From: Cytophagia bacterium
GTDB lineage: Bacteria > Bacteroidota > Bacteroidia > Cytophagales > Spirosomataceae
NCBI GenBank assembly: GCA_004293645.1
Contig: REAB01000116.1
Location: 1 to 33,632, forward strand
Reading direction: 5' to 3'
Length of the DNA: 33,632 bases
In this document: one piece after another, positions 24,207 through 33,300 of the stretch
Numbering within the stretch: the first letter of the stretch is position 1
How the letters are laid out: each line of letters starts with the position of its first letter
Program-made: the position numbers and the translations under genes
Notes under the pieces: generated by a model
What the model was told of the DNA's origin: nothing
The model's database searches: none
What the model saw: only the letters and a program-made list of their open reading frames with translations

Positions 24207-24842
24207 ATGAGATCATTTGAAACATGGAACTACGAACAAGTAGAGGATGCTTTTGGCATTTCCCCTGTTCCTACATCGCCACATTTCGAAGATTGGCTCA
24301 AAGCCGAAAATTGCGAACCCAACGAAATTGAAACGGTTATGTTGGAACATTATCGAAAAGTATTACTCAAAGAAGTCCAAAACTGGAACGAAGATGAGAT
24401 GAAACTCTTTTTTATTGGACCTGTTTTGGCATTGGTTGATTTTAATACTGACCACTATAAACCCTTTACCCAACGTACTTTAACAATTGAAACCGAAACC
24501 GTTTCAGCATCAGGAAGAGTAGATTTTTTGTTGGCCAAAGGTAAAGTTTTACCAAAAATCCCTTACTTCTGCCTCCACGAATACAAGCAAGAGAACCGTA
24601 GAGATAATGACCCTTTGGGGCAATTATTGATCGGTATGGTGGCAGCACAAGCCAAAAACAATGATAATTTTCCAATTTATGGCTGTTATGTATCTGGTCG
24701 TAACTGGTTCATGGTCTTGCTCGAAGGCGACAAATATTGTGTTAGTGACGCTTATGTAGCAACTTCCGAAGATATTTACAAGATTTTTGCCATTATGAAA
24801 AAATGTAAATTGCTGGTTGATATTCATGCTCAAAAAAAGTAA
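24207..24842 (+). CDS. Small PD-(D/E)XK-like protein, function unknown
   Basis: 211 residues, soluble, no signal peptide. The pattern D106 (GRVDFLLAKG) ... E125-Y-K127 (CLHEYKQE) in two adjacent strands fits the PD-(D/E)XK nuclease core, also used by restriction enzymes and repair nucleases. The flanking helix after it (DNDPLGQLLIGMVAAQAKN) fits the fold. The N-terminus (FETWNYEQVEDAFGI) looks specific to a Bacteroidetes family of hypothetical proteins. A TAACTTTA box lies upstream at about 24179-24186. It sits in the accessory patch beside a nuclease-like ATPase and a broken toxin locus. Function in DNA cleavage is inference. Confidence 0.65.
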   Translation: MRSFETWNYEQVEDAFGISPVPTSPHFEDWLKAENCEPNEIETVMLEHYRKVLLKEVQNWNEDEMKLFFIGPVLALVDFNTDHYKPFTQRTLTIETETVSASGRVDFLLAKGKVLPKIPYFCLHEYKQENRRDNDPLGQLLIGMVAAQAKNNDNFPIYGCYVSGRNWFMVLLEGDKYCVSDAYVATSEDIYKIFAIMKKCKLLVDIHAQKK

Positions 24843-24845
24843 AAC

Positions 24846-24900
24846 TTTGACAATGTCAAACAGAGAAACTATTGAAGGGGATATTCTTTCAAATATCCCC
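24846..24900. terminator. Two short hairpins between convergent genes
   Basis: TTTGAC/GTCAAA (24846-24860, three-base loop) and GGGGATATT/AATATCCCC (24877-24885 with 24892-24900, six-base loop) lie between the 24842 stop and the end of the minus-strand peptidase fragment. Neither has a good T tract; they may serve both directions. Confidence 0.4.
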
Positions 24901-24910
24901 CGCAATGCTT

Positions 24911-25159
24911 TTACTCCCCAACCAAATACTTCTTCAAAAACCAAGAAATTGCGGCGTAAGTATAATCACGATTTGCTTTTTTGTCGATTCCGTGGCCTTC
25001 ATCTTTTGCCCTAACATAGCTCACAGGTACCCCATTTTGCTTCAAAGCTTCCAGCATTTGTTCAGATTCGGACAAGGGGACACGAGGGTCGTTTTCGCCT
25101 TGATAGATGAACATCGGCTTGGTGATATTTTTGATATTCGTTAAGGGACTGATTTTTTG
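24911..25159 (-). pseudogene. S9 (prolyl oligopeptidase) family peptidase, C-terminal fragment
   Basis: About 80 residues remain of an enzyme normally over 600. Read from the IS end at 25160: ISPLTNIKNITKPMFIYQG, then ENDPRVPLSESEQM with the catalytic aspartate, and DEGHGIDKKANRDY with the catalytic histidine, ending KKYLVGE. The catalytic serine and the propeller domain are gone. Family-like sequence begins essentially at the inner edge of the IS repeat, so the element cut the gene. No usable start or promoter is in place except an internal ATG at 25114. Not expected to be functional. Confidence 0.75.
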
Positions 25160-25222
25160 GGTAGTGGTACATTTATGGTGCTGGCAATATGATTTTTGGT
25201 TAGTGGGACATTTATGGTGCTA
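25160..25222 (-). mobile_element. Solo IS end (copy 2) with two direct repeats
   Basis: 25160-25199 is the exact reverse complement of 56-95. A second, diverged copy of its first 24 bases follows at 25199-25222 (core GGGACATTTATGGTGCTA versus GGTACATTTATGGTGCTG). Paired repeats inside an IS terminus are typical of IS21-family transposase-binding sites. No transposase gene lies beyond; 25223-25287 has no recognisable content and then the phospholipid gene ends. So this is a remnant, with the element body lost. Confidence 0.55.
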
Positions 25223-25287
25223 CTGACTTTTGCATTTGGAAGTTATAATCACAAATAAAACAGGGAATTGTTCTGTTGTTTGCGTTT

Positions 25288-28200
25288 CTACTCTGTTTGC
25301 CCCAGTTCGCTCAAAAATAGGTTTCTGATGTGGCCGATGCGTTCATCGAGCTCATTGGCTTTCCAGTCGTTGGTCAAAATGGGCGGCAACACCACCACTT
25401 CTACCAGCGTAGGCTTAAACAACGACGCGCCCTTGGGCATGGCCTCGTAGGCGTTGCGCATAATGATGGGCACCAGCGGTACGCCCGCCTGCATGGCCAA
25501 ATGAAACGCCCCCTTTTTGAATTTGCCCAATGTTTGGTCGCCGCTGCGCGTACCTTCTGGGAAAATAATAATCGAAATGCCGCTTTTGAGGGCATCTATG
25601 GCGGGTTTCATGGCTTCGATGGCTTTTTCTTTGTCTTGGCGGTCAAGAAAAATAGCCCCCGATGCCATGAGCAACTGCCCCAAAATGGGGGTATTTTGCA
25701 ACTCTTTTTTGGCTATTCCACGGGCATCGCGGCGCACAAGTTTGGCCGCAATGAGTATATCGGCGCTGCTTTGGTGGTTCAAAATAAACACCGCAGGCCG
25801 CTGCGACCAGAGGTTTTCTTCGCCTTTGATGGCCAATTTAATGCCCGCCATGGCAGTTCCTAAGTCGCCTACCGTGGACATCATGGAGTTTACGCCGTCG
25901 CCCCACGACATATTGAGTGCGCCCATGGCTACGCCCGCCATGGCGGCTGGAATCAAGCTGCCCGCCGTGAGGCCCGTGCGTACGAAGTTGGATAAGTTAG
26001 AATGTTGGTCGTCGTTGAAGCGCGACACGGGCCAGTCGTTCTGAAAAGCCAACGTTGAGAGTTTAGAATCGGGGTTGAGCGGCCGTGGATAGCCCACAAT
26101 TTCGAGCAGCGGGAGGTCTTCGGCACTGTCGGTATAAAAATAACTTTTGGCCAAATCGAGCCCAAACTCCTCCGATAGCCTCCTGCCCGCAATGGCTTTG
26201 CCCTCGCCCCAGCAGGCGGGTTCGATGACGTTGCCCGTAAAAACACCGTCTTTTACTTCCATGCGCGTGCAAGCCACGTGCAGAATGCCCAAATCGCGGG
26301 CTATTGGATTGACTTGGTAGGGCGTGGCCGCCGACACAATGGCCACCGTGTGGCCTTTGGCTAAGTGCGCCGCCACCAACGCCCGCGACTCTGGATAAAT
26401 CGCGTCGGTGAGGTGTTTGTAATAAACTTCTTCGCCGAGTTCGATAAACACTTGCTCTTTGATGCCTTTCACGCCTTTGGCACTCATGGCGGCCAGCTTT
26501 GCAAAATTGCCGTTGTCGGTGGCAAAGGCCAGTCCGCCCGCAAACTGCGACAGCAATTCTTGGGAGGTAATTTTGCCGCTCAATACGCGCGTTTTGAAAA
26601 AATCTTTGGCCGAAAACCCGTTGATGAGCGTGCGGTCTAAATCGAAAAATGCGCCAATGTGCGCGCCAGCTTCGCCCGCCATGATGTCGGCGGTGAGGGT
26701 TTCGGTTTTGGAGCCAGGCACCACGTCGCGGTCAATGGGCACTACGGGGGCTAATTCTTGCGGTTTGGTCAAAATAATGCCCTGCAACACGTTGATGCGG
26801 TGCGAAATATCTTCTAAGTTAGCAGCGAATTGGGCAATTTGGGCTTCTTTGCGGTCGTCGGCGGTTGGAATAAGGTTGAGGTTTTTTGCCAAACGTATGC
26901 CGTTGATTAAGAACGGTTTAGAGATGGCCTCAATGCGCCTGATGCGCCCCTGCCAGTGCATTTCTTCGCCAATAAACAAACAAAAATCGGTAAACTTCTT
27001 CTCGTCCACGGGCTGTTCTACGTCCCAAGTTTGGAGGCCGTGTGCCACCACGCGGTAGGCTTCTACGTAATTGTAGAGCAACACAGGCGACACGAGCAGT
27101 TTTTGGTTTTGCAGCACCTGCGAAATATCCGTTTCATTTTCAAAAATATTTTCTTGCCAATGGGCATCAATAAAGTTCAAATCGTCCTCAATTTCGTTGG
27201 TAAACTGGGGTTTTTTGGAATAAAAAAACTCAAATTTGAACAAATCGCGCAGCGCCATGATGTCGGTCCAGAAGGCCACCAGTCGCTCAGAAGCGGGCAA
27301 ATCGGCGATTTTGGCCAGCGACAATTCAATAAACGCCCGCCGATACAGGTGGTGTACGGCCATGTTGGCGTAGTAAGTGGCGGGCATGTAGTTTTCGCGC
27401 TGAATGGCGTAGCGGGTGTTGAGGCCGTCGCCCTGCTGAATAAAAATACCCGACTTGGTGAGCAGGTTTAAGGCCACCTGCACGCTCTCGCCAATGGGCC
27501 GCCCCCGGTCCACGAGCGCGTCGGGTTTGTGGCTTTCGATGAGCTGCATCAAGTCGGCGATGTCGCTCTCAATGGCGCGTTTGGGCAGGGCAAATTTGCT
27601 CAATAACGAGTTGCAAATCAGCGAAGTAGTGGTAACGGGTGTAATCTGATTGATGCGGTGTACCAGTTCAAAAGCCAACCTTGACAACGAACTTTGGGGA
27701 TTGGCTTCGCCCTCCTCTTCGTCGGGAATGGGGGCATTGTGCACGCCCCCCAGCTCCACGGGGTCGCCGATTCGAAGGGCAATTTTGCCCAAATCGCCGC
27801 CCATCGAACGCAGATAATTGAACATCCAAGCCAAATTTTCGGGGTTTTTCTTTTTGCCGCGCCCTTCTTTGGCCATTTCTTCTACGTCGGGAATGAGGTC
27901 ATAGACAATCGAAATGGGTACGTATTTGACACCCGTTTTGGCTTCTTGCTCGCCTTCAATGATGTATTTTAAGATGCCCATTTGCGGCCATACGAGCTTG
28001 CCCGTGCGCGAGCGAGTGCCTTCGAGTGCCCACATAAAATTGGACTGGTTGCGGAGCAACGTGGCGATGTAGTGCCGCAGCGTGGCTTTGTAAACGGGGT
28101 TGTCTTTGAACGACCGCCGAATAAAAATCAAGCCGTTGTTGCGGGCTATTTGGCCCACGCCAAAAAAATCTAAATTAATACCCGCAAACGTGTAAGGAAT

Positions 28201-28560
28201 AGGCAGGCCGTGGCGCACCATTACCAACGACAACACCAGCGTGTCCACGTACGATTTGTGCGTGAGTACAAACGCCACGGGGTGTTGCCGCATCAGTTTG
28301 GTGAGTTTTTGGATTTCGGCGGGGTTTACGTCAATGGTTTTGTCATAGCCGCGCCCCAAAAAATACTGCACCGTTTCCATAAACACCATATTGGCCACGG
28401 GCTGATGCTCGGTGTAGAGTTCTTGCAAATAGCCCAGGGCTTCTTTATTTACCTTTTGCAGGCTTTCAGATGTCTGTCCTGCTATTTGCAGCAGGGTTTC
28501 TTGAAATAGAGCGTCGTTCAGTATTTTGTCTATGGCCGAGGCTTCTTTTTTTTCTTGCAT
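25288..28560 (-). CDS. Three-domain phospholipid enzyme: PlsB-like + HAD phosphatase + PlsC
   Basis: 1090 residues from ATG 28560; the frame opens at 28692, but the added 44 residues are not family-like. N-terminal glycerol-3-phosphate acyltransferase of PlsB type: HKSYVD at 101-106 (HxxxxD), GLIFIRRSFKDN near 143, EGTRSR at 180-185. Middle, from about 635: HAD hydrolase of the SerB-like class IB, FDLDRTL (DxDxT), IVSAATPY and YTDSAEDLPLLE. C-terminal, from about 920: 1-acylglycerol-3-phosphate acyltransferase with NHQSSADIL (HxxxxD), IFLDRQDK and FPEGTRSG near 1000. The parts could carry out successive acylations of glycerol-3-phosphate to phosphatidate and perhaps a dephosphorylation. Comparable HAD-PlsC and PlsB proteins are separate adjacent genes in mycobacteria. 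All catalytic motifs are intact. Confidence 0.88.
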   Translation of the reverse strand: MQEKKEASAIDKILNDALFQETLLQIAGQTSESLQKVNKEALGYLQELYTEHQPVANMVFMETVQYFLGRGYDKTIDVNPAEIQKLTKLMRQHPVAFVLTHKSYVDTLVLSLVMVRHGLPIPYTFAGINLDFFGVGQIARNNGLIFIRRSFKDNPVYKATLRHYIATLLRNQSNFMWALEGTRSRTGKLVWPQMGILKYIIEGEQEAKTGVKYVPISIVYDLIPDVEEMAKEGRGKKKNPENLAWMFNYLRSMGGDLGKIALRIGDPVELGGVHNAPIPDEEEGEANPQSSLSRLAFELVHRINQITPVTTTSLICNSLLSKFALPKRAIESDIADLMQLIESHKPDALVDRGRPIGESVQVALNLLTKSGIFIQQGDGLNTRYAIQRENYMPATYYANMAVHHLYRRAFIELSLAKIADLPASERLVAFWTDIMALRDLFKFEFFYSKKPQFTNEIEDDLNFIDAHWQENIFENETDISQVLQNQKLLVSPVLLYNYVEAYRVVAHGLQTWDVEQPVDEKKFTDFCLFIGEEMHWQGRIRRIEAISKPFLINGIRLAKNLNLIPTADDRKEAQIAQFAANLEDISHRINVLQGIILTKPQELAPVVPIDRDVVPGSKTETLTADIMAGEAGAHIGAFFDLDRTLINGFSAKDFFKTRVLSGKITSQELLSQFAGGLAFATDNGNFAKLAAMSAKGVKGIKEQVFIELGEEVYYKHLTDAIYPESRALVAAHLAKGHTVAIVSAATPYQVNPIARDLGILHVACTRMEVKDGVFTGNVIEPACWGEGKAIAGRRLSEEFGLDLAKSYFYTDSAEDLPLLEIVGYPRPLNPDSKLSTLAFQNDWPVSRFNDDQHSNLSNFVRTGLTAGSLIPAAMAGVAMGALNMSWGDGVNSMMSTVGDLGTAMAGIKLAIKGEENLWSQRPAVFILNHQSSADILIAAKLVRRDARGIAKKELQNTPILGQLLMASGAIFLDRQDKEKAIEAMKPAIDALKSGISIIIFPEGTRSGDQTLGKFKKGAFHLAMQAGVPLVPIIMRNAYEAMPKGASLFKPTLVEVVVLPPILTNDWKANELDERIGHIRNLFLSELGQTE

Positions 28561-28787
28561 GATGGAGCAATCGTTGATTGCTCCAAAAATACAAATAAAG
28601 ATAAGCGGATTTCTATTCATGGCAGAAAGTTTCTGTTCTTTCAAGAATAACAGGGGGTAAATTATAACATAATGGGGCAAGATGCCCGCCAACGTCCCAA
28701 CGATTTGGACACCCGCGTTTGGTGGGATAAAAAGTAAAAAAACAACCCGTAGTTCTTTTATTTCTGAATCACCAAAACCTTTTTTTT

Positions 28788-30143
28788 ATGAAAAAAATAG
28801 ACACAGACCGCCGCGAAACCCTAAAAATGCTGGGGCTTGGCGGTTCGGCAGGAATACTCGGGCTTTTTGGGGGAGCAAACCAAGCCCAAGCCCGCGAGCA
28901 GCAAGGCACACCACGCTACGCGCACGCCATGAAACCCATCAAAATAAGGAGCGTAAAGGCCATTGCCACCGCGCCTCAAGGGTCTAATTTGATTGTAGTA
29001 AAGGTAGAAACAACCGAACCTGGCCTGTATGGTTTGGGTTGCGCTACCTTCACCCAACGCGCCGCCACGGTGATTGTGGCCATCAATACCTACCTCAACG
29101 AGTTTTGTGTGGGCAAAGACGTGGACAACATCGAAGACATGTGGCAAGCCGCTTACGTGAGTTCATACTGGCGCAACGGCCCCGTTTTAAACAACGCTTT
29201 GAGTGGCTTAGACCAAGCTCTGTGGGACATCAAAGGCAAACGCGCGGGAATGTCGCTCTACCAACTGCTGGGTGGCAAAGCCCGTTTTGCCGTGCCCTGC
29301 TACACCCACGCGGGCGGCAAAACCCCCGAAGAAACCATAGAAAGCGTGAAAAGCATCATGGAGCGCGGTTTTAGGTACATCAGAATTCAGCAGGGTGGCT
29401 ACGGCGCGGTGGGTAGTACGGAGCAAAAACCTGATTTTAAGGTGGCGGGTTTTGGGGGCGAAGGCGACACCTACATGAACGAGCGTACGTACCTCAAATC
29501 TGTACCAAAACTCTTTGAAGCCGTTCGCAAAGGCTGCGGCGACGAGATCGAACTCCTGCACGATATTCACGAGCGAGTACAACCCATGGACGCTATCAAT
29601 ATGATAAAACAATTGGAAGAATACCGCCCATTTTTTATCGAAGACCCGTTCTCGCCCGAAAACATGAAATGGTTTAAACAGCTCAGAACCAGCACTTCTG
29701 TACCCATCGCAATGGGCGAACTATTCAACAACATCAACGAGTTTTTGGAGCCAATGGTCAATCAGTGGTTCGATTATATTCGGATTCACGTGTCGCAGAT
29801 TGGGGGCATTACGCCCGCCATGAAAGTAGCGCGGCTGGGCGAGTGGTTTGGCATCAAAACGGCTTGGCACGGCCCAGGCGACGTGTCGCCCGTGGGGCAC
29901 GCGGCCCACGCGCACATTGATTTGGCCGTCTGGAATTTTGGCATTCAAGAAGCAGTGTCTTTTAGCGAAAAAATGTTGGAGGTTTTTTCGGGTTGCCCCA
30001 CCATGAAAGACGGCTATATGTCGGTCAATGAAGTGCCAGGTATTGGGGTGGACATCAACGAAAAAGAAGCTGCCAAACACCCCATTACGACCCAATCAAA
30101 CTGGCAAGTCCGCAAGTTTGACGGGACGATTATTCGCCCCTGA
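28788..30143 (+). CDS. Exported ManD/RspA-like sugar-acid dehydratase (enolase superfamily)
   Basis: 451 residues. The N-terminus DRRETLKMLGLGGSAGIL, ending AQA at about 33-35, is a twin-arginine-type signal, so the protein probably folds in the cytoplasm and is exported. The mature part is an enolase-superfamily enzyme closest to mannonate dehydratase/RspA: capping domain (IKIRSVKAIATAP, YGLGCATF), metal ligands D259 and H261 (HDIHERV), E285 (FIEDPF), E311 (AMGELFN), and WHGPGDVSP with H361 and D365. A complete active site implies dehydration of an acid sugar. Export is unusual for the family, which is normally cytoplasmic. The quinoprotein gene follows 159 bases downstream on the same strand, suggesting a shared periplasmic sugar pathway (inference). 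Confidence 0.85.
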   Translation: MKKIDTDRRETLKMLGLGGSAGILGLFGGANQAQAREQQGTPRYAHAMKPIKIRSVKAIATAPQGSNLIVVKVETTEPGLYGLGCATFTQRAATVIVAINTYLNEFCVGKDVDNIEDMWQAAYVSSYWRNGPVLNNALSGLDQALWDIKGKRAGMSLYQLLGGKARFAVPCYTHAGGKTPEETIESVKSIMERGFRYIRIQQGGYGAVGSTEQKPDFKVAGFGGEGDTYMNERTYLKSVPKLFEAVRKGCGDEIELLHDIHERVQPMDAINMIKQLEEYRPFFIEDPFSPENMKWFKQLRTSTSVPIAMGELFNNINEFLEPMVNQWFDYIRIHVSQIGGITPAMKVARLGEWFGIKTAWHGPGDVSPVGHAAHAHIDLAVWNFGIQEAVSFSEKMLEVFSGCPTMKDGYMSVNEVPGIGVDINEKEAAKHPITTQSNWQVRKFDGTIIRP

Positions 30144-30302
30144 GCCTTTTCAACTTTTGCAACTCGTATTTCTTGGTGCAAGAACAAGTATCGTCCGGAG
30201 ATGGTTATTAAAAAAAAGCTTCTGTGTTAGAAAAAGACGGCACAATGCTTGTTCTCCGAAACTTATAACACCTTAGACGGCTCGGTAACTGACTGGTAAA
30301 CT

Positions 30303-33300
30303 GTGAAAAAAAATGTGATTGCGCTGTTGGCGCTCGTCGGAATGTGCGCCGCATCTGCACCAATTGCCGATTTCCCCTCGGCCAAAATTTCAAACGGCTT
30401 AATTGAGGCCGAACTACACCTGCCCGATGCCCAAAAGGGCTACTATCGAGGTGTGCGCTTCGACTGGGCGGGTGTTATTCCGCGTTTGGAATACAAAGGA
30501 CACTCCTATTTTGGTGAGTGGAATCCCAGCCCTTACGATGCCACCCTTCACGACAACATCACGGGGCCAGTAGAAGAGTTTATGCCCGTGGGCTACGACG
30601 AGGCCGAAGCAGGGGGCGCATTTTTGAAAATAGGCGTGGGTATATTGACCAAACCCGATGCTAAAAAGTACCTTCTTATCAACCGCTACGCCATCAAAAA
30701 CGGAGGAAAATGGACGGTGAGTCCCTCAAAAGACCGCGTGGAGTTTGTACACGAACTAACCGACGCAACAGGCTATGGTTATTTGTACCGAAAAACGGTA
30801 AAACTTACCAACGGAAAACCAGAAATGGTACTGGAACATAGCCTCAAAAATACGGGGCAAAAAACCATCGAAACGGCGGTCTATAATCACAACTTTTTTA
30901 GGATTGACCAAGAATTGACGGGACCCAACATCAAAACCAGTTTTCCGTTTGAGGTGCAGGCCGAAGGTAAAAATTTTGGCACGATTGCCAAAGCTGAAAA
31001 TAAAACCATTTCTTATTTAAAAACCTTAGAAACAGGCGATTATGTTTACTCAGAAGGTTTGAAAGGATTTGGTAATACGGCCAAAGATTACGACATTTTT
31101 ATCCAAAATCTGAAAAGCGGTGCGGGCGTAAGAATCACCAGCGACCAACCGATTGACCGCTTGGTGCATTGGGCTTGTCGCACTACGTCTTGCCCCGAAC
31201 CTTACATTAAATTGTCGGTGAAACCCCAGGAAGAAGTGCGTTGGACCATTAAATATGCTTTTGAAAGCAAAGCCCGCGCTGACAACCAAAACACCGACTG
31301 GCCCAAATACGGCGGCAACAGCGCGGGTAGTCGGTACTCAGAATTGGACGAAATAAACCTCCAAAACGTTCATAAACTGCAAATGGCGTGGGCCTACGAC
31401 ACGGGCGAAAACACCGAACCAGACAAAAGCCGCGACATACAATGCCAGCCCATTGTGGTAAACGGCGTGATGTATGGCGTAGCACCCAGCATGAAAGTAT
31501 TTGCGGTGGCGGCAGGCACGGGCAAAGAAATCTGGAAATTTGACCCCTTCAAAGCCACCAAGCTCAAACCCAATTTTCACGCGGTGCGGGCGGTGGTGTA
31601 TTGGGAAGAAGGCAACGACAAGCGCATCTTGTATTCGGTAGGTTCGCAGTTGATGGCCATCAATGCCCAAACGGGCGAAATCATCAAAAGTTTTGGCAAA
31701 AATGGCCTCAGTAGCCTGTACGCGGGCCTCGGCGACCAGCAAACGATGGGCTACGATGTCAATCAGTTCAGCATTCGTTCTACCTCGCCTGGGGTTATTT
31801 TCAAAAACCTGCTCATTATGGGGTCGGCGTTGTCGGAAGGCGGCGACGCGCTGCCAGGCCACATTCGGGCGTTTGATGTTAAAACGGGGCAACTGGCCTG
31901 GGTGTTCAGAACGGTGCCCATTCCTGGCGACTACGGCTACGAAACTTGGGCGAAAGATTCGTACAAAAAAATTGGCGGGGCCAACTGTTGGGCGGGTATG
32001 GTCGTGGACGACAAGCGCGGCATGGTATTTATTGGCACAGGTTCGCCCTCGGTCGATTTTTACGGGGGCGACCGCCCTGGGGCCAATCTTTTTGGCAACT
32101 GTGTCATTGCCCTCAATGCCCAAACGGGCGAGCGGATTTGGCATTTTCAGACGGTTCACCACGATTTGTGGGACCGCGACATTCCTTGCCCGCCCAACTT
32201 GATTACGGTTACGCACAACGGACCCGACGGTCGGCCCCGAAAAATAGAAGCTGTGGCCCAAGCCACCAAAGACGGCCTCATTTTTGTATTCGACCGCGAT
32301 ACAGGCCAGCCGTTGTTTCCAGTTATAGAAGTACCCGTGCCAAAAGTTGCGGCTTTGCCAGGCGAAAAACCGTGGCCTACGCAGCCCATACCCACCAAAC
32401 CCGCGCCTTTTTCTAACCAAAACTTGGCCAAAGCCGATATGTCAAACCTGAGCCCAGCGGTGTCGGCGTACGTGCTGAAACGCTACGCAACAAGCAGAAG
32501 TGGCCCCAAAAATTTACCCCCAAGTACGCAACAAACGCTCTATTATGGAATAGGCGGAGGCGCAGAGTGGGGGGGAAGTGCCGCCGACCCCAACGGTGTG
32601 TTGTACGTCAATGCCAACAATATGCTTTGGTTTCATCAAATGAGGGCCGTAAAAGACCAAAACAACGGGGCTGCGCTAACCAAGGGCGCAAAATTGTTTA
32701 ACACCAACTGCGCCGTTTGCCACGCCCTCGGTGGCAAAAACAGCACCGCAACGGCGGCGGGGGCGTATCCAGCGTTGCAAAATGTGAGCAAGCGGCTCAC
32801 CAAAGACCAAGTAGCGGTGCTGTTGGAGTCGGGGCGCGGACGAATGCCCGCTTTTCAGCATTTTTCCAAAGAAGACCGTGCGGCCATCATTGATTTTTTA
32901 TGGAAAAACGACCAACCAAAAACGCAAAAATCAACGCCCGACGAAGTGCATGACGTGGCAGTAATAGAAAAAAAATCAGGCCGCGATTTTCCGTACGCGC
33001 CGCCTTATCTCAACAATGGGTTCGTGCAATTTCGGGACCAGAACGATCACCCCGCCATCAAACCGCCTTGGGGGACACTCAATGCCGTGGACTTGAACAC
33101 GGGTGAGTACCTGTGGAAAGTGCCGCTGGGCGAATACCCCGAACTGACCAAAAAAGGAATTTTGAATACGGGCACCGAAAACCACGGCGGGCCAGTGGTT
33201 ACGGCGGGTGGGCTATTGTTTATTGCGGCCACTTACGACGAAAAACTGCGCGCTTTCAACACCAAAACGGGCAAAGTAGTGTGGGAATACAAACTACCAG

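Noticed and set aside
96-25159. Composite transposon bounded by the two inverted IS ends
   Set aside because: The interior holds essential core genes (engB, tig, rel, ftsH) and each repeat faces a truncated host gene on the inner side, so independent insertions fit better.
28561-28692. Longer N-terminus for the PlsB-HAD-PlsC protein
   Set aside because: The extra 44 residues are in frame but not protein-like for the family; ATG 28560 starts the charged helix expected.
31338-32420. 360-codon minus-strand frame inside the quinoprotein gene
   Set aside because: Antisense shadow of a GC-rich gene; composition rich in R, F and H with no domain signals.
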